DNA of 64,000 nt from Hoeflea ulvae (GCF_026619435.1 NZ_JAOVZQ010000001.1:3045501-3109500), one strand, 5' to 3'. Shown: positions 38,085 through 46,832, numbered from the stretch's first letter. Numbers and translations: made by a program. Notes: generated by a model not told the origin, from the sequence alone.

Positions 38085-39421
38085 CCCTTCATTTGCCCCC
38101 ACACACTGTCAAGGCCGGTCCGGCGCGCATGAAAATTGCTGTCATCGGCTCGGGCATTTCAGGTGCCTCCGCGGCCTGGGCGCTGCACGGCCTGCATGAT
38201 GTCACCGTCTATGAGGCAAACAAGCGTGCCGGCGGCCATACCGCCACCGTGGATATCGACTATGACGGCGCGGCAATTTCGGTCGACACCGGCTTCATCG
38301 TCTACAACGAGCTCAATTACCCCAATCTCACCGCCCTGTTTGCCCATCTGGGCGTGAACACCCATGATAGCGACATGAGCTTTGCGCTGTCGCTCGATCA
38401 CGGCAAGCTGGAATGGGGTGGCGACACCCTGTCGACCCTGTTTGCGCAAAAACGCAACCTGCTGCGCCCCTCCTTCCTGCTGATGCTGCGCGAGATCCTC
38501 CGGTTCAACAAGATCTGTCTTCAGGACCGTGCCGACGGCCATCTTATGGCGCGCTCGATTGGCGACTATCTCAACTGGCGCGGTTTTTCTCCGGGCTTCA
38601 TGAACAATTATCTGGTGCCGATCGCCGCAGCGATCTGGTCGACGCCGGCAAAGCGGATGCTGGAATTTCCGGCGACCTATTTCGTCAATTTCTTTGAGAA
38701 TCACCGGCTGATCTATGCCGAGCGCCCGACCTGGCGCACGGTGACCGGCGGCAGCCGCAATTACCTCACCAAACTGCTCAGCCCTCTTGGCGACCGGGTC
38801 CGGCTCGACACCGGCGTCGTCTCCGTGCGCCGCGCCGCCAACAGCGTCAACATTCTCGACACCACCGGCCACACCGAAACCTTCGACCGGGTGATTTTTG
38901 CCTGCCATACCGACCAGGCCTTGCGCATCCTCGACCGCCCGACACCACAGGAACGCGACATCCTCGGCGCCATCCCCTATGGCCCCAATCGCGTGGTGCT
39001 ACACCGCGACGAGCGGCTGATGCCGAAGCGCAAGAAGGTCTGGGCCTCGTGGAATTATCTGCGCTCGTCGGATCAGCGCAGCGACGCCAATGTCGCGGTC
39101 TCCTACTGGATGAACCGGCTGCAGGGCATTGATCCGGCAAAACCGCTGTTTGTCACCCTCAATCCCGACCGCGAGCCGCGGCCGGACCTGGTCTTTGGTG
39201 ACTACAGCTTCGACCATCCGCAGTTCGGCGCTGATGCCATGGAGGTCCAGATCCGGCTGAAGGCGATCCAGGGCGACAACAACACCTATTTCGCAGGCGC
39301 CTGGACCGGTTACGGCTTCCATGAGGACGGCCTGAGCTCAGGGATTGCCGCCGCCGAAGCTCTCGGCGCCACGGTGCCCTGGCGCGCCGCTCCTGCCGCG
39401 CAGACGGCCCTGGCTGCCTGA
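38081..39421 (+). CDS. FAD-dependent amine-oxidase-like oxidoreductase
   Basis: This 446-residue flavoprotein has the dinucleotide-binding motif AVIGSGISGASAAW and the second FAD element TYFAGAWTGYGFHEDGLSSG near the C-terminus. It belongs to the family of R. sphaeroides RSP_1090, a member of the RpoE/ChrR regulon linked to unsaturated and furan fatty acid formation. Acting on membrane acyl chains is therefore inferred. The ATG at 38081 overlaps the photolyase stop and has AAGGA six bases upstream. The M at 38129 is the less likely start. It is two bases from the DUF1365 gene. Confidence 0.88.
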   Translation: MTLHLPPHTVKAGPARMKIAVIGSGISGASAAWALHGLHDVTVYEANKRAGGHTATVDIDYDGAAISVDTGFIVYNELNYPNLTALFAHLGVNTHDSDMSFALSLDHGKLEWGGDTLSTLFAQKRNLLRPSFLLMLREILRFNKICLQDRADGHLMARSIGDYLNWRGFSPGFMNNYLVPIAAAIWSTPAKRMLEFPATYFVNFFENHRLIYAERPTWRTVTGGSRNYLTKLLSPLGDRVRLDTGVVSVRRAANSVNILDTTGHTETFDRVIFACHTDQALRILDRPTPQERDILGAIPYGPNRVVLHRDERLMPKRKKVWASWNYLRSSDQRSDANVAVSYWMNRLQGIDPAKPLFVTLNPDREPRPDLVFGDYSFDHPQFGADAMEVQIRLKAIQGDNNTYFAGAWTGYGFHEDGLSSGIAAAEALGATVPWRAAPAAQTALAA

Positions 39422-39423
39422 GC

Positions 39424-40323
39424 GTGACCGCCCCGCTCAAACACCCGGTGCAGATCGATACCGACACAAGGGCGCCTGCATGTCTTTATGTCGGCGAAGT
39501 CATGCACCAGCGCATGAAACCCGTCGGTCACCGTTTTGCCTACAAGGTCTATTCGCTGCTGCTCGATCTTGACCGGCTCGAGGAAGCCAACCGGCTGTCG
39601 CCGCTGTTTTCGGTGAACCGCGGCAATCTCATGTCGTTTCACGAGGCCGATCATCTGCGCGGCACGACAAAAACGTCGCTGCGCGCCCATATCGATGCAC
39701 TGCTCAAAGAAGCTGGCCTCGACCAGCGCGCGGCACGGATCGAACTGGCCTGCTATCCCCGCGTCTTCGGTCAGGTCTTCAATCCGCTGTCGGTCTATTA
39801 TGCCTATGATGGCAACGAGAAGCTTCTGGCGCTCGTCTACCAGGTCCGCAACACCTTCGGCGAAAGCCACACCTATGTCTGCAAAATTGAACCCGGCGAA
39901 ATCACCGCAGCCGGCATCCGCCAGAGCCGGTCCAAGCTCTTCTATGTCTCCCCCTTCATCGAAATGGACATGCACTACCATTTCCGCATGAGCGTCCCCG
40001 GAGAGCATCTGCGCTGGCGCATTCTGGAAACGGATCAGTCCGGCCCCTTGCTTGCGGCGACCTATAGCGGCGCCCGCAAGCCACTGGGTACGGTATCAAT
40101 TTCGGCTTGCCTCTTGCAGATTCCGCTTCTGACGTGGAAGATTGTCGGCGGCATCCACTATGAAGCGCTGAAATTGTGGCTCAAGGGGATGCGTCTAGTG
40201 CCGCGTCCGGCGCCGCCCCCAACTGCGAGCTTTCGCGATCAGGGAAAGTTCGATCGTCAGGTGGCAACGCCGCGGCGCACCGACAAATGGCGAGACGGAG
40301 GAGGCTGCGCGTATGAAGACTGA
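39424..40323 (+). CDS. DUF1365 family protein
   Basis: This 299-residue protein matches DUF1365, with the landmarks LYVGEVMHQRMKPVGHRF, CYPRVFGQVFNPLSVYY and PFIEMDMHYHF. The family is nearly always found beside an amine-oxidase-like flavoprotein and a cyclopropane synthase-like methyltransferase, as here. A role in modifying membrane fatty acids is known for the Rhodobacter cluster, though the chemistry of this family is not clear from sequence. It starts with GTG two bases after the upstream stop and ends inside the next gene (11-base overlap), which implies coupled translation. Confidence 0.88.
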   Translation: MTAPLKHPVQIDTDTRAPACLYVGEVMHQRMKPVGHRFAYKVYSLLLDLDRLEEANRLSPLFSVNRGNLMSFHEADHLRGTTKTSLRAHIDALLKEAGLDQRAARIELACYPRVFGQVFNPLSVYYAYDGNEKLLALVYQVRNTFGESHTYVCKIEPGEITAAGIRQSRSKLFYVSPFIEMDMHYHFRMSVPGEHLRWRILETDQSGPLLAATYSGARKPLGTVSISACLLQIPLLTWKIVGGIHYEALKLWLKGMRLVPRPAPPPTASFRDQGKFDRQVATPRRTDKWRDGGGCAYED

Positions 40324-41563
40324 AGCCACCTGGAATCAGCAAAACGCCCCTGAGCGGCTGTCGGCCGACAATATTTCGGCCTATCTGCGCGGATTGCCTG
40401 CCAAGGCCAAGATGATGCTGCGCGGCCTTTTGCACATGGGCCATGGCAAATTGTCGATCCGGATGCCGGATGGTCGAACCGTTCGCGTCGAAGGCCATTC
40501 GGAAGGCCCCGAGGCGACCCTGATCCTGCACAACTGGAATCTGGCGCACCGGGCTTTGACCGGCGGCACCATAGGTGTGGCCGAATCCTATATGGACGGC
40601 GACTGGGAAAGCCCCGATGTCACCGTTTTCCTAGAATTGTTCCTGGTCAACATGGAGCTTGGCGACAAGCTCGCGGGCGGCGCCCGCGGCATTGCCCGCG
40701 TGGTCGAGCTGATCCGCCACTGGCTGAGGTCGAACTCGCGCAGCCAAGCCAGGAAGAACATCTCCGCCCATTACGATCTCGGCAATGCCTTCTATTCAAA
40801 ATGGCTTGACGAGACGATGACCTATTCCTCGGCGCTCTACGCCGACGGCGCCAATGATCTGGCCAGTGCGCAGACCGCCAAATACCGGGCGCTGGCCCAG
40901 GCTGCCGGCATCAAGCCCGGCGATCATGTGCTCGAGATCGGCTGCGGCTGGGGCGGTTTTGCTGAATATGCGGCGCGCGAAATCGGCTGCCGCGTCACCG
41001 GACTGACCATTTCCAACGAGCAGCTGGCATTCGCCCGCCAGCGCATCGAAAAGGCCGGACTGTCCGACAAGGTCGAGTTCCGCTTCCAGGACTACCGCGA
41101 CGAAACCGGCCAGTATGACCGCGTTGTCTCCATCGAGATGTTCGAAGCGGTCGGCGAGAAATACTGGCCGGTCTATTTCAACAAGGTGCGGCAATGCCTC
41201 AAGCCCGGCGGCAAGGCCGGACTGCAGATCATCACCATCGCGCCGTCGGCCTACAAGGCCTACCGCTCCAATCCGGACTTCATCCAGCGTTACGTCTTTC
41301 CCGGCGGCATGTTGCCGACGGAAAATCACCTGGTCTCGCTCGGCGAGGCCGCGGGGCTCCGGCAGGTCGGCCACCGCGCCTTCGGTCCCGATTACGGCCG
41401 CACGCTGGCCGAATGGCGGCAACGCTTCTGGGACGCCTGGGAGGACATCCAGCCGATGGGGTTCGACATCCGCTTCAAGCGGCTGTGGGAGTTCTATCTC
41501 TATTATTGCGAGGCAGGCTTCCGCTTCGGCCACATCAATGTTCGCCAGGTCGTCTACAGCTGA
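40313..41563 (+). CDS. cfa: Cyclopropane-fatty-acyl-phospholipid synthase family methyltransferase
   Basis: This 416-residue SAM-dependent enzyme methylates or cyclopropanates double bonds of phospholipid acyl chains at the membrane. A SAM-binding motif VLEIGCGWGGFAEYAA lies near residues 203-218. The substrate-side element SKWLDETMTYSSALY and the C-terminal FYLYYCEAGF, typical of CFA synthases, are present. In the Rhodobacter RpoE regulon such paralogues take part in furan fatty acid synthesis, so the product need not be a cyclopropane. It overlaps the DUF1365 gene by 11 bases and closes the coupled operon. Confidence 0.92.
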   Translation: MKTEATWNQQNAPERLSADNISAYLRGLPAKAKMMLRGLLHMGHGKLSIRMPDGRTVRVEGHSEGPEATLILHNWNLAHRALTGGTIGVAESYMDGDWESPDVTVFLELFLVNMELGDKLAGGARGIARVVELIRHWLRSNSRSQARKNISAHYDLGNAFYSKWLDETMTYSSALYADGANDLASAQTAKYRALAQAAGIKPGDHVLEIGCGWGGFAEYAAREIGCRVTGLTISNEQLAFARQRIEKAGLSDKVEFRFQDYRDETGQYDRVVSIEMFEAVGEKYWPVYFNKVRQCLKPGGKAGLQIITIAPSAYKAYRSNPDFIQRYVFPGGMLPTENHLVSLGEAAGLRQVGHRAFGPDYGRTLAEWRQRFWDAWEDIQPMGFDIRFKRLWEFYLYYCEAGFRFGHINVRQVVYS

Positions 41564-41694
41564 TCAGCCGGGAGCGCTGACCGGTCCGCCTCCGCAGCAA
41601 AGCTGCGGCGGGTGAACCATTTGCGCCATAGGTTCGTAAACACCATCACAGTTGAAACCGTCACCGGTCCTGACCGCAAGGCTCCGGCCATCAT

Positions 41695-43050
41695 TTGGAT
41701 GAAGCATTGGCCACAGCCTCCACCCCTGCGTCTGCGCGGCAGCCCATCGCCCTGCCAAAAATCATCGCCTATGCGCTGCCGGCCATCCCGCTGGCGGCCC
41801 TCACCCTGCCGCTCTATGTGCTGGTTCCTACTTTTTACACCGAAACCCTCGGGCTCTCGCTCGCCTCCGTTGGCTTCGCGCTGCTGCTTGTCCGGATCTT
41901 CGATGCCGTCAATGATCCGCTGATCGGTTGGGCCGCCGACCGCTTCCGGCCCCGCTTCGGCCGCCGCCGCTCGTTGTTTGCCCTCAGCCTGCCGCTGACG
42001 GCGATCTCGGCCTTCATGCTGTTCTGGCCACCAGTTGGTGTGACAACGGCCTGGCTGGTCGGCTGGGGCCTGATGCTGTCGCTTGGCTATACCGCGGCGC
42101 TGATCCCGTTTTCGGCCTGGGGCGCGGAACTGGCAACCGATTACCACGGCCGCTCGCGGGTCACCGGCTGGCGCGAAGGCCTGACGCTGGTCGGTACCCT
42201 GATCGCCATCGCCCTGCCCTTTGCCATCGGCTTTGATCGGGCCACCGGCGTGCATGGACTGGCAGCTCTCGCGCTGGTCATTCTGATTGCCTTGCCACTG
42301 TTTGGCACTGTGGCGATTATCTTCACGCCCGAACCGGCGGAACATTCGCGCAGCCGGGTCAATCTGAAATCGGGCCTCGCCCACCTTGCCCGCAACCGGC
42401 CATTTCTCCGGCTGATCGCAGCCTTCTTTCTCAACGGCCTGGCCAATGGCATACCGGCGACGCTGTTTTTGTATTTCGTCTCGGCCCGGCTCGGCCTGCC
42501 CGATGCCCGCGGCCCCTTGCTGTTTTTCTATTTTCTCTGCGCCATCGCCGGTGTGCCGCTTGCCACCTGGGCAGCGCGTCGGGTCGGCAAGCACCGGGCC
42601 TGGTGCTACGGCATGCTGGCTGCCTGCCTGGCCTTTGCGCCCGCACCCGTGTTGCCCGAAGGCAGCCTGATCGCCTTCGCCGCCATCTGCGCCATCACCG
42701 GTCTGTTGCTGGGCTTTGATCTGGCACTTCCGCCCGCCATTCAGGCCGATGTCATCGATGTCGACACCGCAGCCTCGGGCGAGCAGCGCTCGGGAACCTA
42801 TTTCGCCGCCTGGAGCCTTGCCACCAAACTCTCGCTCGCCGGCGGCGTCGGCATCGTGTTTCCGGTTCTGGCCGGGTTCGGCTTTGATCCGGCCTCAAGC
42901 AGCGAAACGGGCGCTGGCCTGACGGCGCTGGCAATCGCCTATGCCTGGGTTCCGATTGCCGCAAAGCTCGTCAGCATCGCCATCATGTGGAATTTCCCGC
43001 TCGACGAAGCCGCGCAAAAATCGCTTCGGGGCCAGATAGAGGCTGGCTGA
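41695..43050 (+). CDS. GPH-family (MelB-like) MFS transporter
   Basis: This 451-residue membrane protein has about 12 helices. It carries the glycoside-pentoside-hexuronide symporter features VRIFDAVNDPLIGWAADR and the GRRRSLF loop between helices 2 and 3. The R. sphaeroides RpoE regulon also contains a GPH transporter (RSP_1089), so this one may be part of the same light-stress function. Its substrate is unknown. I use a TTG start at 41695 because no ATG or GTG lies in frame nearby. The start is uncertain. A 131-base gap with a hairpin (41592-41608) separates it from cfa. Confidence 0.8.
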   Translation: MDEALATASTPASARQPIALPKIIAYALPAIPLAALTLPLYVLVPTFYTETLGLSLASVGFALLLVRIFDAVNDPLIGWAADRFRPRFGRRRSLFALSLPLTAISAFMLFWPPVGVTTAWLVGWGLMLSLGYTAALIPFSAWGAELATDYHGRSRVTGWREGLTLVGTLIAIALPFAIGFDRATGVHGLAALALVILIALPLFGTVAIIFTPEPAEHSRSRVNLKSGLAHLARNRPFLRLIAAFFLNGLANGIPATLFLYFVSARLGLPDARGPLLFFYFLCAIAGVPLATWAARRVGKHRAWCYGMLAACLAFAPAPVLPEGSLIAFAAICAITGLLLGFDLALPPAIQADVIDVDTAASGEQRSGTYFAAWSLATKLSLAGGVGIVFPVLAGFGFDPASSSETGAGLTALAIAYAWVPIAAKLVSIAIMWNFPLDEAAQKSLRGQIEAG

Positions 43051-43059
43051 AGACCAGCC

Positions 43060-43863
43060 TTACTCAGTCTCGAGCGGCCGCTTCTTCCACCCCGTCGCCG
43101 CATTCATCAGCGCGAAATAGGCCGGATAGGGCAGAAACTGCAGCGCCTTGAGCACATAGGTAAACCGGCGCGGGAATGTGATTTCAAAAGAGGTTGATTT
43201 CAGCCCCTCGGCGATCCGGCGCGCGGCCTCCTCGGGCTGCAGCAAGGCCGGCATCTCGAAGGCATTGTCGGCCGTTGCCGGGGTGTCGACAAAGCCGGGA
43301 TTGATCACCTGTATCCGTACCCCGAACTTGTCGAGATCGAATTTCAGGCTCTCGGCCATATTGATCAGCGCCGCCTTGGTCGCGCCATAGGCCGCACTTG
43401 TCGGCATGCCGCCATAGCCGGTGACCGAGGACACAATCGCGATCTGGCCACGCCCGCGCACCTTCATCCTTGCCACCGCTGGCACCAGCCCATTGACCAC
43501 GCCCGACAGATTGACCGCAAAACTCTTGTCGAAATCAGCCACCTTGAGCGTCTCGCCATGCACCGGCAGGTAGACCCCGGCATTGAACACGGCAAGTGCC
43601 AGGCCATTGCCGACCGCGTCGATCAGGCCGGCAAGCTCCGCCATCGCCTGCTCATCGGTCACATCGCCGGGTGCGGCGCGGATCTCGCCCTTGAGCGTGC
43701 CCGACTCCCGGGCCAGCTCTTGCAGCGCGTCTTCACTGCGCGCGGTGGCGTAGACCGTGTAGCCCTCACGCGCCAGTTTGAGCGCCAGGTCCCTGCCGAT
43801 GCCGCTCGAGGCACCGGTCACCCAGGCTGATCCGTCCGAAGGCGTGGCGGTATAGCTGCTCAT
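43060..43863 (-). CDS. SDR family oxidoreductase (in photooxidative-stress locus)
   Basis: This 267-residue short-chain dehydrogenase has the NAD(P)-binding motif TGASSGIG near residues 15-22, the NAG motif in VFNAGVYLP, catalytic Ser in SSVTGYG and YGATKAAL with the Tyr-Lys pair. The substrate cannot be read from sequence. Its counterpart in R. sphaeroides (RSP_1087) belongs to the RpoE regulon. It converges on the transporter gene with a nine-base gap. The ATG at 43863 has GGAG six bases upstream. That Shine-Dalgarno lies just past the terminator-like hairpin following the ChrR-like gene. Confidence 0.9.
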   Translation of the reverse strand: MSSYTATPSDGSAWVTGASSGIGRDLALKLAREGYTVYATARSEDALQELARESGTLKGEIRAAPGDVTDEQAMAELAGLIDAVGNGLALAVFNAGVYLPVHGETLKVADFDKSFAVNLSGVVNGLVPAVARMKVRGRGQIAIVSSVTGYGGMPTSAAYGATKAALINMAESLKFDLDKFGVRIQVINPGFVDTPATADNAFEMPALLQPEEAARRIAEGLKSTSFEITFPRRFTYVLKALQFLPYPAYFALMNAATGWKKRPLETE

Positions 43864-43876
43864 GCGTGTCTCCATT

Positions 43877-43913
43877 AAAAAAGCCGTCCGGAACTGACTA
43901 CGTTCCAAACGGC
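43877..43913 (-). terminator. Terminator or attenuator between ChrR-like and SDR genes
   Basis: A 12-base stem (43902-43913 with 43883-43894, two G-U pairs) and a seven-base loop are followed by TTTTTT on the minus strand. It starts 34 bases after the ChrR-like stop, and the SDR ribosome binding site is only a few bases after the T run. Confidence 0.8.
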
Positions 43914-43947
43914 CCTTTGGTTCAAAAACCGGGGGAATTATCGCTGG

Positions 43948-44592
43948 TCAGCCGATGATGTCGCCGATCAGCTGGCGGAAGGAACCGGTCAGCTTCAGCG
44001 GTGCATCCACCACCGCGAATCCGATGCAGGGCCCGCCAGTATCGGCATGCGGCCGGTGATCGACGGAATCGTCGGCGACGGAAATATCGCCCCGCGCATA
44101 ATGCCCGCGCCCGTCGCTGAAGGCACCTTCCAGCACCAGCGACAACTCACTGCCCTCATGGGTGTGGGCCGGCACTGTGCGGCCCGGCTTGATCCAGAAC
44201 AGATTAACGTGGCATCCCTCGATATCGCCGAGATCATATTCCTTGAAGCCCGGCAGCTTTGTCCGCCACGGCACATCGCCGGCATCAAAGCCGACAAAAT
44301 CATAAAGCGCCTTCGGGAACACACGGGTTTCATCAGCCAACACCGGTGCAACGCTGTCAGGCACAGCCGATCCCAGCACCGCCGCCAGCATGGCCGCGCG
44401 GTCATCAAGCGGATCCGGCTCGAGCGCCATAAGTTCCAGCCCGGCCATCGCCTCCAGATTGCGCACCTTGATCAGGTTTTTCGGCTTGAGCTGCAGATGT
44501 GCCTCGACCAGCACCCGCGCCGGTGTCGGAAGCGTTCCCGCAACGTAGCGCGCCAGCAGCGCGTCGATCGTATCAATATGTTCACGCACCAT
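43948..44592 (-). CDS. ChrR-like cupin protein with altered anti-sigma domain
   Basis: This 214-residue homologue of ChrR, the zinc anti-sigma factor of the singlet-oxygen sigma RpoE, has both ChrR domains. The N-terminal anti-sigma domain keeps His5 and His32, but the two cysteine zinc ligands expected at positions 36 and 39 are Lys and Asn (segment HLQLKPKN). The C-terminal cupin keeps its metal ligands HTHEGSE and a later His in DHRPH. No sigma gene is adjacent. An RpoE-type promoter precedes it. It may have lost sigma binding, bind differently, or act as a cupin sensor or enzyme. The ATG at 44592 is the only start downstream of that promoter. Confidence 0.85.
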   Translation of the reverse strand: MVREHIDTIDALLARYVAGTLPTPARVLVEAHLQLKPKNLIKVRNLEAMAGLELMALEPDPLDDRAAMLAAVLGSAVPDSVAPVLADETRVFPKALYDFVGFDAGDVPWRTKLPGFKEYDLGDIEGCHVNLFWIKPGRTVPAHTHEGSELSLVLEGAFSDGRGHYARGDISVADDSVDHRPHADTGGPCIGFAVVDAPLKLTGSFRQLIGDIIG

Positions 44593-44671
44593 GCGTCGGC
44601 AGCTTTCCCTGGTCTCAACGTTAACGCCGCTTGAAGCGGCGGCCGTCTGCTGTGTCTTGTCCTTGTGCCAC

Positions 44672-44701
44672 GTGTTACGCTGTGCGGCGCAAACCGGATC
44701 A
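44672..44701 (-). promoter_or_regulatory. RpoE (ChrR-type) promoter of the ChrR-like gene
   Basis: On the minus strand TGATCC (44696-44701), an 18-base spacer and TAACAC (44672-44677) match the promoter found before the photolyase, differing in one -10 base. The predicted start near 44665 leaves a leader of about 73 bases. Confidence 0.65.
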
Positions 44702-44860
44702 CCGGTCCATGGCATTTCTCATTTTTGCCGTTCCAAGGCAAATATTCCCGCTTATGGCACGATCGGCAACAGGTGTTTTCTTGCATCCGCCCCCTTGAGA
44801 AGCCAGAACTGGCTGCCTAGTCTGAACCAGCGTGCTCTCGCAGCCAACACAGGAAATTCC

Positions 44861-45898
44861 ATGCCAGCCCTCGACTCCGTTCTCGACGCCATCGGCAACA
44901 CTCCGCTCATTCGCCTCAAGGCCGCGTCGGAAGCCACCGGCTGCACCATTCTAGGCAAGGCCGAGTTTCTCAATCCGGGCCAGTCGGTCAAGGACCGCGC
45001 GGCGCTGGAAATCATCCGCGATGCCGAATCAAAAGGCCTGTTACGCCCCGGCGGCACGATTGTAGAAGGCACTGCCGGCAATACCGGCATCGGGCTTGCG
45101 CTCGTCGCCCGCGCGCTGGGCTACAAGACCGTCATCGTCATCCCGGAAACCCAGAGCCAGGAAAAGAAGAATGCGCTGCGCCTGATGGGCGCCGAACTGG
45201 TCGAAGTTCCGGCAGCGCCCTACCGCAACCCCAACAATTACGTCCGGCTGTCGGGCAGGCTGGCCGAGCAGATCGCCAAATCCGATCCCAATGGCGCCAT
45301 CTGGGCCAACCAGTTCGACAATGTCGCCAACCGCCAGGCGCATGTGAAAACCACCGCGCCTGAAATCTGGCGCGACACCGGCGGCAAGGTCGACGGCTTC
45401 ATCTGCGCGGTCGGCTCCGGCGGCACACTCGCCGGCGTTGCCGAAGGCCTGCGCAGCGTGTCCGGCTCGGTCAAGATCGGCCTTGCCGATCCCGATGGCG
45501 CGGCCCTGCACAGTTTCTACACCACCGGCGAGATGAAATCCTCCGGCGGCTCGATCACCGAGGGCATCGGCCAGGGACGCATCACCGCGAACCTGGAAGG
45601 GTTCACACCCGACATGTCGTTCAACATTCCCGACGCCGAAGCCATTCCGCTGGTCTTCGACCTGCTGGAGCACGAAGGCCTCTGCCTTGGCGGCTCCTCG
45701 GGCATCAATGTCGCCGGCGCCATCCGCATGGCGCGCGAGATGGGTCCGGGCCACACCATCGTCACCATCCTGTGCGACTACGGCAACCGCTACCAGTCCA
45801 AGCTGTTCAACGCCGAGTTCCTGGCGTCCAAGGACCTGCCGGTGCCCGAATGGCTGACGCGCACCAGCGACATTTCCGTCCCCTATGTGAACGAATAG
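44861..45898 (+). CDS. cysK: Cysteine synthase (O-acetylserine sulfhydrylase)
   Basis: This 345-residue PLP enzyme makes cysteine from O-acetylserine and sulfide. The PLP lysine lies in PGQSVKDRAAL, the substrate loop in GTAGNTGIG, the phosphate-binding glycines in GSGGTLAG and the C-terminal Ser in GGSSGIN. The substrate loop reads GTAGNTG rather than the usual TSGNTG, a variant seen in one rhizobial CysK subgroup. The ATG at 44861 has AGGAA five bases before it. It is followed six bases later by the alanyl-tRNA editing gene, so the two are cotranscribed. Confidence 0.92.
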   Translation: MPALDSVLDAIGNTPLIRLKAASEATGCTILGKAEFLNPGQSVKDRAALEIIRDAESKGLLRPGGTIVEGTAGNTGIGLALVARALGYKTVIVIPETQSQEKKNALRLMGAELVEVPAAPYRNPNNYVRLSGRLAEQIAKSDPNGAIWANQFDNVANRQAHVKTTAPEIWRDTGGKVDGFICAVGSGGTLAGVAEGLRSVSGSVKIGLADPDGAALHSFYTTGEMKSSGGSITEGIGQGRITANLEGFTPDMSFNIPDAEAIPLVFDLLEHEGLCLGGSSGINVAGAIRMAREMGPGHTIVTILCDYGNRYQSKLFNAEFLASKDLPVPEWLTRTSDISVPYVNE

Positions 45899-45904
45899 GC
45901 AGCC

Positions 45905-46630
45905 ATGACATCCCTTTTTCTCGAAGACGCCTATCTCTCGACGGTTGAGGCGAACGTGACCGGCGTGCGCGAGGATGGCGGCATCGTGCTCGACCAGACC
46001 TGTTTTTACGCCACCTCCGGCGGCCAGCCCGGCGACACCGGCTTCTTCGAACGCGAGAACGGCGACAAGATCATCATCGCCGGCACCGTCACCGGCGACA
46101 CCAAGGCCGAGATCATCCACGTTCCGGCCCCCGGCCAGGCTACGCCCGATATTGGCGAGAAACTTGTGCTGCATATCGACTGGGACCGGCGCTACAATCT
46201 GATGCGCATGCACACCGCCTGCCATCTGCTCTCGGTGGTCTGCCCCTATCCGATCACCGGCGCTGCGGTAAGCGAGACCGACAGCCGCATAGATTTCGAC
46301 ATGACCGAGACCATCGACAAGGCCGAGGTCACGGCCAGGCTGATGGAACTGGTTAAGGCCAATCATCCGATCTTCAACCGCTGGATTTCGGAAGCCGATC
46401 TGGAAGCCAATCCGGATCTGATCAAATCCAAGAATGTCCGTCCGCCCCGCGGCCAGGGCGACATCAGGCTTGTCTGCATCGGCGAGGAATCCGTCATCGA
46501 CAGCCAGCCCTGCGGCGGCACCCATGTCGGCGAAACCGCCGAGGTGGGTGAAATCCACATCGGCAAGATCGAGAAAAAAGGCAAGGAAAACCGCCGCTTC
46601 CGCATCCGCTTCGGCCCGGCGCCGGCCTGA
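45905..46630 (+). CDS. Alanyl-tRNA editing protein (AlaX family)
   Basis: This 241-residue free-standing editing domain is homologous to the editing part of AlaRS and hydrolyses Ser-tRNA-Ala (or Gly-tRNA-Ala). Zinc ligands are the HxxxH in MHTACHLL and the Cys/His of QPCGGTHVGE. The length fits AlaX-M/L without the C-terminal oligomerisation domain. Its cotranscription with cysteine synthase links serine-derived metabolism with clearance of serine-mischarged tRNA, which is inference from position only. Confidence 0.92.
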   Translation: MTSLFLEDAYLSTVEANVTGVREDGGIVLDQTCFYATSGGQPGDTGFFERENGDKIIIAGTVTGDTKAEIIHVPAPGQATPDIGEKLVLHIDWDRRYNLMRMHTACHLLSVVCPYPITGAAVSETDSRIDFDMTETIDKAEVTARLMELVKANHPIFNRWISEADLEANPDLIKSKNVRPPRGQGDIRLVCIGEESVIDSQPCGGTHVGETAEVGEIHIGKIEKKGKENRRFRIRFGPAPA

Positions 46631-46832
46631 ATGGCGGCGCCGGCACAGATAATCCCGGCACCAGGGCGCTAATCGTGCCGATCCGGCCAATCTTAGGGAA
46701 TGGATTGAGGATTCGTTAACAGGGTGGGTCTAACGGTGAGAGTGCGCCGTCAGAGCAAGTTGTGCCTGCCGGTCAGCGTCATCTGCTTGAAGCCGTCGTG
46801 TTTCGGGCAGCCAATCACCGCGAGGCCAGTTC

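Noticed and set aside
41564..41694. Separate RpoE-type promoter for the GPH transporter
   Set aside because: A TGATCA is present at the cfa stop but no TAAGA-like -10 follows at the right distance.
45041..46690. Long minus-strand open frame across cysK and the AlaX gene
   Set aside because: It crosses two well-supported genes and a gene boundary, so it is a GC-driven artefact.
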